A DNA stretch of 12,378 nt, taken from Prevotella sp. UBA5379 (GTDB lineage Bacteria; Bacteroidota; Bacteroidia; Bacteroidales; Bacteroidaceae). Where the stretch lies: the NCBI GenBank assembly GCA_002409785.1, contig DHOX01000049.1, positions 1 to 12,378 on the forward strand, in the 5' to 3' direction. This document shows, in pieces, positions 7,229 to 12,378 of this stretch (the stretch's first letter is position 1; every line of letters begins with the position of its first letter). A model generated the notes under the pieces. The model saw only the letters and a program-made list of their open reading frames with translations. It searched no databases and was not told the origin of the DNA. The position numbers and the translations under genes were made by a program.

Positions 7229-7337
7229 CGCCGGATGAGAGAGGATTTAAATATCAACCTTTCTTATCAGGATATTCATCTTATCGGGTAGCAGAGCTGC
7301 AGGGACGAAGAAAGATGAAGTTGCCTGTTTGTTGTTT

Positions 7338-9983
7338 TTATAGCCATTTATGGAAATGGCGCATATAGAGTTTCTTGACGAATTGAATGGTCAGACAATA
7401 AGCCAGCAGGACTCCGAAAAGCCAGGGGTAGTAGTTGAGTGGCATCGGTCCGAAGCCCAGGGAATGTCCGACGGGGGTATAGGGGATTCCGATCCCCACG
7501 GCCATGATGATCATTGTCAGCAGGGTGACAGGCCAGGTGGCACGGCTTTGCAGGAAGGGGATCTTCGGCGTGCGGATCATGTGTACGATCAAAGTCTGGG
7601 AAAGCAGACCTTCAATGAACCATCCACTTTGGAAAAAGCTTTGTTGAGCTTGACTTTGGTATCCGAACAGAAACCATAGGATCAGGAATGTCGTGATGTC
7701 AAAAATAGAACTGATAGGGCCTATGCAGATCATGAACTTACTCAGATCCGAGGCATCCCAGATCCGGGGTTTGCGCAGATATTCCGGATCCATCCGGTCG
7801 AATGGAATGGCCGTTTGCGAAAGGTCATACAGAAAATTCTGGATAAGAACCTGGACCGGCAGCATCGGCAGGAATGGCAGGAAGGCACTGGCAGCCATCA
7901 CACTGAACATATTACCGAAGTTGGAACTGGCAGTCATCTTGATGTATTTGATGATGTTCCCAAAGGTCTTCCTTCCTTCGAGTACGCCGGATTCCAATAC
8001 CAGCAGGTCTTTCTTGAGCAGAATGATGTCTGCACTTTCCTTGGCGATGTCGACGGCTGAATCCACGGATATGCCAATGTCTGCCTGTCTTAAGGCTGAT
8101 GCATCGTTGATGCCGTCACCCATGAACCCGACAGTATTTCCCTGACCTTGCAAGAGGCTGATAATACGAGTTTTCTGCAAGGGAGTAAGTTTTGAGAACA
8201 ATTTGTATTTCTTGACAATGGGTTTTAGTTCCTCATCCTTCATTTGCTCGATCTCCATACCGGTAATGGAGAGGCGTGTATCAATACCGACCTGGCGGCC
8301 TATGTTTCTTACGATGACATCATTGTCTCCAGAAAGGATTTTTACTTCTACGCCATTTTCGTGAAGTTGCTCAATGGCTGCTGTAGCCGAAGGTTTAAGA
8401 GGATCCAGAAAGGCCAGGAAGCCTATCAGAACCATGTTGTTCTCATCTTCGACCGCAAAGTCATGGTCTTTAGTCAGAAAACTCTTCTGGGCAACGGCCA
8501 GTACGCGCATCCCTTCCTGATTGAGAGTCCGGCTGATCTTTTCAGCTCTTTCTTTCCGTTCTGGTTCAAAAGGGAAAATCTTTCCTTTGATTTCTTCGTA
8601 TGAGCAGATGGACAGCATTTCTTCTACCGCACCTTTTGTGATGATCTGCCGCTTGCCCTTCCTGTCCTCGATGACGACAGACATCCGCCGCCGCTGGAAG
8701 TCGAAAGGGATTTCATCTACTTTGGTGTATTCATCCTTGACGTTTTCCATCCCCAGCTCCTTGACGTGTGACAGGATGGCCTGGTCCATGAGGTTTTTCA
8801 GTCCGGTCTGGAAATAACTGTTGTAATAGGCATGCCGCAAGACCTGCTTGTCTTCATCTTCCTGTCCGTCAGCTTTCAGGTAACGTTCCAGGACAATATG
8901 ATCACAAGTAAGGGTGCCGGTCTTATCAGTACATAAGATGTGCATGGCACCAAAATTCTGTATGGCATTCAGGTCTTTGACAATTGTCTTTTTCTTTGAC
9001 ATGGCGATTGCACCTTTAGCCAGGTTGCCCGTAACGATCATTGGCAGCATGGCTGGGGTCAGACCTACGGCTACGGATACAGCAAACAGAAAAGCCTGAA
9101 GCCAGTCTCCTTTCGTGAAACCATTGACGAGAAATACAAACGGGATCATAAACAGCATGAATCGGATGAGCAGGAAACTTACTTTGCTGATACCTTTATC
9201 AAAGGCGGTGGTAACCCGTGTGCCCGTGATCGTCTTGGCGATCGTTCCCATATAACTGTGGCTCCCGGTCTCGAAGACAATCCCCCTGGCAGTCCCGCTG
9301 ATGACATTAGAACCCATAAAACAGATATTTTTCAATTCCAGCACATTACCTGACTTGGAATCGCTTTCCTCAGGGACAGAGATCTTCTCGACAGGTTCTG
9401 ATTCTCCTGTCAGCGAGGACTGACCCACGAAAAGATCCTTTGATTCGATGATGCGCATGTCAGCCGGAATCATGTCTCCCGCAGCTACCCGTACAAGGTC
9501 ACCGGGGACAAGTTCGCAGATGTCAATTTCTTCTTCCTTTTCTCCGGAACGAAGTACACTGCAGGTGTTGGTCACCATTTTCATCAGTCCATTGGTGGCA
9601 AGTCTGGCCTTGGTCTCCTGCCAGAACCTCAGAATGGCACTGATGATGATGATTCCGGATATGATAATGACTGAAGTCCAGTTCTTCTTCCCTGGAGGGG
9701 CCAGCAGGACATCGAGGATAAAGGATATCACAGTCAATGCAGCCAGTATGCCTGTAAAGGGATTGACGAAAGAAGAGAGGAACAGCAGGATGGGGTTCTT
9801 CCGGTGTTCATGGACGATGTCGTTTGGACCATATTGTCGGTTCCGGTCTTTGATTTCATCAGAATCCAGACCCTCTGGGGTAGTCTTGAAATAAGAATAG
9901 ATGTTGTCAAGTGGTTGTCTGGCAGCCTCGAATACCTTACCGGTATCAAATACATACCGGGATGTGATTTTCTTTCTCCACAT
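7338..9983 (-). CDS. mgtA: Magnesium-translocating P-type ATPase (MgtA/MgtB-like, P3B)
   Basis: This 881-residue inner-membrane pump should import Mg2+ at the expense of ATP. The P-type motifs are in order: LTGES (191-195) in the actuator domain, phosphorylation site CTDKTGTLT with Asp353, nucleotide-binding KGA (450-452), DPLKP (527-531), SGDN (551-554) and MGDGINDAS (621-629). The MgtA-type C-terminal half is clear: SSNFGNMFS (686-694), LIQNFLYDLSQTAIPFDRMD (713-732) and further transmembrane helices to the end. The length is close to the family norm of about 900. One oddity is Ala311 in TPAMLP of M4, where E. coli and Salmonella MgtA have Glu. The start at 9983 is supported by a strong Shine-Dalgarno site and a promoter just upstream. 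The gene is 3' of and co-directional with a two-component system. Assignment to the family is secure, but the ion specificity is less sure because of Ala311. Confidence 0.93.
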   Translation of the reverse strand: MWRKKITSRYVFDTGKVFEAARQPLDNIYSYFKTTPEGLDSDEIKDRNRQYGPNDIVHEHRKNPILLFLSSFVNPFTGILAALTVISFILDVLLAPPGKKNWTSVIIISGIIIISAILRFWQETKARLATNGLMKMVTNTCSVLRSGEKEEEIDICELVPGDLVRVAAGDMIPADMRIIESKDLFVGQSSLTGESEPVEKISVPEESDSKSGNVLELKNICFMGSNVISGTARGIVFETGSHSYMGTIAKTITGTRVTTAFDKGISKVSFLLIRFMLFMIPFVFLVNGFTKGDWLQAFLFAVSVAVGLTPAMLPMIVTGNLAKGAIAMSKKKTIVKDLNAIQNFGAMHILCTDKTGTLTCDHIVLERYLKADGQEDEDKQVLRHAYYNSYFQTGLKNLMDQAILSHVKELGMENVKDEYTKVDEIPFDFQRRRMSVVIEDRKGKRQIITKGAVEEMLSICSYEEIKGKIFPFEPERKERAEKISRTLNQEGMRVLAVAQKSFLTKDHDFAVEDENNMVLIGFLAFLDPLKPSATAAIEQLHENGVEVKILSGDNDVIVRNIGRQVGIDTRLSITGMEIEQMKDEELKPIVKKYKLFSKLTPLQKTRIISLLQGQGNTVGFMGDGINDASALRQADIGISVDSAVDIAKESADIILLKKDLLVLESGVLEGRKTFGNIIKYIKMTASSNFGNMFSVMAASAFLPFLPMLPVQVLIQNFLYDLSQTAIPFDRMDPEYLRKPRIWDASDLSKFMICIGPISSIFDITTFLILWFLFGYQSQAQQSFFQSGWFIEGLLSQTLIVHMIRTPKIPFLQSRATWPVTLLTMIIMAVGIGIPYTPVGHSLGFGPMPLNYYPWLFGVLLAYCLTIQFVKKLYMRHFHKWL

Positions 9984-9989
9984 AATTTT

Positions 9990-9996
9990 CCCTCCT
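9990..9996 (-). promoter_or_regulatory. Strong Shine-Dalgarno site of the ATPase gene
   Basis: Read on the - strand, AGGAGGG lies 6 nt before the ATG at 9983. Such a strong site is unusual in Bacteroidales, whose leaders mostly lack one. None of the other genes in this window has a comparable site. It fixes the start codon. Confidence 0.75.
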
Positions 9997-10027
9997 GTTT
10001 AATCGTTGATAGTTCTTTTTACCGCTG

Positions 10028-10057
10028 CAAAAGTAAAACTATCCTTCAGTAGACAAA
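10028..10057 (-). promoter_or_regulatory. Bacteroidetes-type promoter of the ATPase gene
   Basis: Read on the - strand, the -33 element TTTG (10057-10054) and the -7 element TACTTTTG (10035-10028) both match consensus, with an 18-bp spacer. Transcription would start near 10020, leaving a leader of only about 35 nt. That is too short for a magnesium riboswitch. It means the ATPase can be transcribed separately from the kinase gene upstream. Confidence 0.7.
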
Positions 10058-10059
10058 GT

Positions 10060-10080
10060 TAGAAGAGAATTAAACTTCTA
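10060..10080 (-). terminator. Short stem-loop between kinase and ATPase genes
   Basis: TAGAAG (10060-10065) and CTTCTA (10075-10080) form a 6-bp stem with a 9-nt loop, 11 bp beyond the kinase stop codon. Only a short T-stretch follows on the - strand (AACTTTG), and this overlaps the -33 element of the ATPase promoter. It is a weak terminator at best, so read-through from the two-component operon into the ATPase is possible. Confidence 0.3.
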
Positions 10081-10091
10081 TTAGAATCTTA

Positions 10092-11474
10092 TTAGAGGGA
10101 CGGGCTGGGAATATGGGGCAGGGTGACAATATAGGTTGTTCCTTCCCCCTTCAGGGAATTGATTTCTATGGTCCCCTTGTGCAGTTGTATGATTTTAAAG
10201 CACAGGGCCATACCGATGCCATGCCCGGAAGTATAGTCTTGGTTCTCTCCCCGGTAGAAAGGCCTGAAAATCTCTTTCTGGTCCTTTTCCGAGATACCGA
10301 TACCATTGTCTGTGAACCGCAGGATAGATTCCTTTTCCCAGTAAGAGATATGGACGGAAGAGGTATGGTCAGGGGAGAACTTGCAATTGTTTTCTATTAA
10401 GTTGATGAAAGCTGTGGTCAGCAGATAGCTGTTGCCTGAAACTGTCAGGACTGAATCATCTTCAGCTTCATTCTCGAAGATGAGTTCCACATTATAATCT
10501 GGATTCGCCTTGAGCACCGTTTCCCTGGCATCAAGGAGAAGTTCATCCAGCCGGATGTCCTTCATCTTGATTTGCTCGGGCAAATAATCTGCTTTGGCAA
10601 GGTTCAGTAATCCGGTAATCAACTTGACCACATGATGGGCATCTTGCAGGGACCGGTGGATTGCTTCTTCATATTCTGCTGAGGACCTTTTCTTGAATAC
10701 TGCCAGCTCCAGTTCTGCAATTAATGCTGCCATCGGTGTACGGAGCTCATGGGAGACATTGCTGACGAACATCTTCTGGGACTGGAATGCTTTTTCCAGT
10801 CGGTCAAGCAACCGGTTGAACGCAATGCTGAGTTCTCCTACTTCATCATGACTGTCTTTTACCGGGAGTCTCTTACTGATGTCCTTGGCAGTGATCTTTT
10901 CTGCTTCTTCAGATAATGCTTTGACAGGTGCAAATGCGAGGAGTGCCAGAATATAGCCTGCCAGGGCCAGGAGTGAGATCCCGATGATGGAAAACCAGAT
11001 CAGCAGGTTCCTTAGGGCAAGCATATTGGCCATACCATACTGGTCATAGGCTGCTGCGGTAACGATATACTGCTTGCCGTGGAAATGATAAGTGATGCCT
11101 ACAGCCTGATATTTGCCCACCCTGAAATGAATCCTTTTCTCTCGAAGGATCATCTGCATCATCGTGGGAGTCTCTTTGATAATGTCACTCTGCAACTCAT
11201 CATGGTATAACATGTGAAAAGGGGGTTGGTATACGACCACCTCAACTTCATTGATAAAATTCTTGTTGCTTATGTAAATGGAGTGCATGATCGCTGGGTT
11301 GATCTTGCCATTCAGAAACAGATGGGCTTTGGTGATAGCCTCCTGTTCGAGACTTCGGTAAAAAGTCTGGCTGCGTGTCCGGGCACTGACATAATAGACC
11401 GAGACCATCGCTGCCAGAAAAAGGAGGGCCGTGATGGCGGTATATTCCAGAGTGAGCTTTAATTTGATCTTCAT
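10092..11474 (-). CDS. Membrane sensor histidine kinase (HAMP, HisKA, HATPase)
   Basis: This 460-residue kinase should sense an envelope signal and phosphorylate the response regulator encoded just upstream. TM1 is at about residues 10-30, a periplasmic domain of about 125 residues spans 31-155, and TM2 is at about 156-180. A HAMP linker follows at about 181-230. The HisKA H-box NVSHELRTPMAAL has His242. The ATP-binding domain has the N-box FINLIENNCKFS (357-368), G1 box DNGIG (389-393), F-box EIFRPFYRG (401-409) and G2 box GHGIGMAL (417-424). All expected catalytic motifs are present. The periplasmic domain holds seven histidines (51, 64, 87, 91, 116, 130, 132), which might bind a metal, but this is inference. 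The start codon overlaps the regulator stop as ATGA. The magnesium transporter gene lies downstream on the same strand. Confidence 0.95.
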   Translation of the reverse strand: MKIKLKLTLEYTAITALLFLAAMVSVYYVSARTRSQTFYRSLEQEAITKAHLFLNGKINPAIMHSIYISNKNFINEVEVVVYQPPFHMLYHDELQSDIIKETPTMMQMILREKRIHFRVGKYQAVGITYHFHGKQYIVTAAAYDQYGMANMLALRNLLIWFSIIGISLLALAGYILALLAFAPVKALSEEAEKITAKDISKRLPVKDSHDEVGELSIAFNRLLDRLEKAFQSQKMFVSNVSHELRTPMAALIAELELAVFKKRSSAEYEEAIHRSLQDAHHVVKLITGLLNLAKADYLPEQIKMKDIRLDELLLDARETVLKANPDYNVELIFENEAEDDSVLTVSGNSYLLTTAFINLIENNCKFSPDHTSSVHISYWEKESILRFTDNGIGISEKDQKEIFRPFYRGENQDYTSGHGIGMALCFKIIQLHKGTIEINSLKGEGTTYIVTLPHIPSPSL

Positions 11475-12160
11475 GGCTTGTCTGTAAAGATAAAACCGAA
11501 TCCTGTACGGGTATGTATGAGTTTTGTGCTGAAATCCCGGTCAATCTTTTTCCTCAGGTAATTGATATAGACGTCAATGAAGTTCGTACCTGTATCAAAA
11601 TGAGTGTGCCACACTTTATCTGCAATCTCCGAGCGACTCAGTACCCGGTCTGCATTTTTCACCATATATAATAGCAGATAATATTCTTTGGGAGAAAGTT
11701 GGATCTCTGTCCCGCTTCGTGTTACCTTTTTTGTGCTCAGATGGATGGTAAGGTCAGCATAGTGGAGTTCTTCAGGCTGTTTCATTCTTTCATCCGTATT
11801 CCGGTGTTTCAGCAAGACCTTGATGCGAGCGTTGAGTTCCCTGAAATCAAAAGGCTTGACCATGTAGTCATCAGCACCCACGTCAAACCCTTCGAGTTTG
11901 TCGTCCGTGGACCCTAAGGCTGTAAGGATAAGGATGGGGATTTGTGGGACCAGGGCGCGGATCTGACGGCAAAGGTCAAATCCACTCATACCTGGAAGGA
12001 TAATGTCGGAAATGACCAGATTGAATTTGTTCTCCCTGAAGAGACGCAGTCCCGTCAGTCCGTCATAGGCAACCGTTGCCTGATATCCGCTTTCTTCCAG
12101 TCCCTGTTTCAAGAGCCAGGCTACACGCTGCTCGTCTTCTATGACCAGTATAGATTCCAT
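11471..12160 (-). CDS. OmpR-family response regulator
   Basis: This 229-residue DNA-binding regulator is the partner of the overlapping sensor kinase. The receiver domain (about 1-120) has the acidic pair Glu8-Asp9, the phospho-acceptor Asp52 in ISDIILPG, Thr80 in LILTAL and Lys102 in MVKPFDF. The C-terminal winged helix (about 130-229) shows LSPKEYYLLLYMVKNADRVLSR and the recognition region FIDVYINYLRKKID, ending in the hairpin TRTGFGFIF. The length is typical. Phosphorylation should promote dimerisation and promoter binding. The gene shares an ATGA overlap with the kinase, so the two are translationally coupled. The regulated genes are not shown by the sequence. The nearby ATPase gene and autoregulation are the obvious candidates. 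Confidence 0.96.
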   Translation of the reverse strand: MESILVIEDEQRVAWLLKQGLEESGYQATVAYDGLTGLRLFRENKFNLVISDIILPGMSGFDLCRQIRALVPQIPILILTALGSTDDKLEGFDVGADDYMVKPFDFRELNARIKVLLKHRNTDERMKQPEELHYADLTIHLSTKKVTRSGTEIQLSPKEYYLLLYMVKNADRVLSRSEIADKVWHTHFDTGTNFIDVYINYLRKKIDRDFSTKLIHTRTGFGFIFTDKP

Positions 12161-12378
12161 AGATATTTATTTTTCAGAAAAGCAAATCCGGTGTAAAAAT
12201 ACGTTTTTTCATTCTCTTATGCCATGCCTTATGATTAGAGGCTGATCAGAATTCCTGGCATCTTCCTTGATTAATCATGGGCACAAAGATAGTACTTTTT
12301 TGCAGACTTCTTTTATCTTTCATCAAAAAATGACTTCCTTTTTTCAGTTGCAGATTTCAGTTGATGAATTGCCGGTTT
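12161..12378. other. Region upstream of the response regulator, to the window edge
   Basis: No complete gene is visible here. It contains the candidate -7 element at 12284-12291, a perfect 10-bp palindrome TGATTAATCA (12268-12277) and a direct repeat TTTCAGTTG (12342-12350 and 12355-12363). At the right edge two short frames stay open to the boundary. One on the - strand ends at a TAA at 12313-12315 (21 codons visible). One on the + strand starts at ATG 12330 (16 codons visible). Either could be the end of a neighbouring gene, but the visible parts are too short to identify. Confidence 0.5.
12284..12291 (-). promoter_or_regulatory. Candidate -7 element of the two-component operon
   Basis: Read on the - strand, TATCTTTG fits TAnnTTTG. 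No TTTG lies 18-21 bp further upstream, so the promoter may need an activator. A start near 12277 falls on the palindrome TGATTAATCA (12268-12277), leaving a leader of about 115 nt before the ATG at 12160. Confidence 0.5.

Larger units (their letters stand above)
6890..7337. other. Intergenic region between sigma factor and ATPase genes
   Basis: This stretch of 448 bp has no convincing gene on either strand. Its only open frames are short, AT-rich and without family resemblance. It holds a candidate -7 site for the sigma gene (7018-7025), a small palindrome TTGATAATCAA (6975-6985) and a perfect 12-bp inverted repeat at 7189-7228. The part next to 7337 is the 3' flank of the ATPase gene, where no clear T-tailed terminator is visible on the - strand. 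Confidence 0.6.

Noticed and set aside
7350..9894. Several + strand open frames of 80-150 codons opposite the ATPase gene
   Set aside because: They are antisense to a fully coding, motif-rich gene, have no start signals and encode compositions with no family resemblance.
9984..10027. Magnesium riboswitch in the ATPase leader
   Set aside because: The predicted leader is only about 35 nt and shows no structured element.
12313..12378. Partial gene at the right edge on either strand
   Set aside because: Frames of 21 (- strand) and 16 (+ strand) codons remain open, but they are too short to identify or to tell which is real.
1..12378. Mobile elements, CRISPR, tRNA, rRNA or defence genes
   Set aside because: No transposase, regular repeat-spacer pattern or cloverleaf-like sequence was seen.

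Overview
The window looks like a chromosomal segment of a gut Bacteroidales bacterium (Bacteroides, Phocaeicola or a close relative). The reasons are a SusD-family surface lipoprotein, Bacteroidetes-type lipoproteins with short lipobox signals, promoter-like sites of the TTTG / TAnnTTTG type, mostly no Shine-Dalgarno sequences, and an ECF sigma factor of the large Bacteroidales family. No mobile element, CRISPR array, tRNA or rRNA was seen.

Left half, + strand (1-6240): the 3' part of a polysaccharide utilization locus (PUL). It contains a SusD-like glycan-binding lipoprotein, whose SusC partner would lie just left of the window. Next come a lipoprotein with two tandem DUF1735-type domains and an F5/8 type C-like domain (probable surface glycan-binding protein), a lipoprotein with an intact endonuclease/exonuclease/phosphatase (EEP) domain, and a secreted GH27 alpha-galactosidase. 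The first two genes are 13 bp apart and clearly co-transcribed. A stem-loop lies before the EEP gene. The GH27 gene has its own promoter-like site, and the locus ends at a strong rho-independent terminator (6190-6240). Read together, the locus should bind an alpha-galactosylated glycan at the cell surface and trim it. The EEP enzyme suggests that the substrate or a linked moiety may carry a phosphodiester, but this is inference.

Middle, - strand (6296-7337): an ECF sigma-70 factor converges on the PUL. No FecR-type anti-sigma gene is adjacent. It is followed by about 450 bp without a convincing gene, which holds a perfect 12-bp inverted repeat.

Right half, - strand (7338-12160): read in transcription order, an OmpR-family response regulator and a HAMP/HisKA sensor kinase overlap by ATGA. 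After them comes an MgtA/MgtB-like magnesium-translocating P-type ATPase with its own well-formed promoter and an unusually strong Shine-Dalgarno sequence. The order suggests that the two-component system may control the ATPase, in a PhoPQ-like logic, but nothing in the sequence proves it. The ATPase has Ala where E. coli/Salmonella MgtA have Glu in the membrane segment M4 motif TPEML.

The most notable points are the Ala substitution in the transporter, the EEP plus GH27 pairing in a PUL, the alternating base composition inside the susD gene, and the sigma factor without an adjacent anti-sigma. I did not find strong evidence for a wholly new system.
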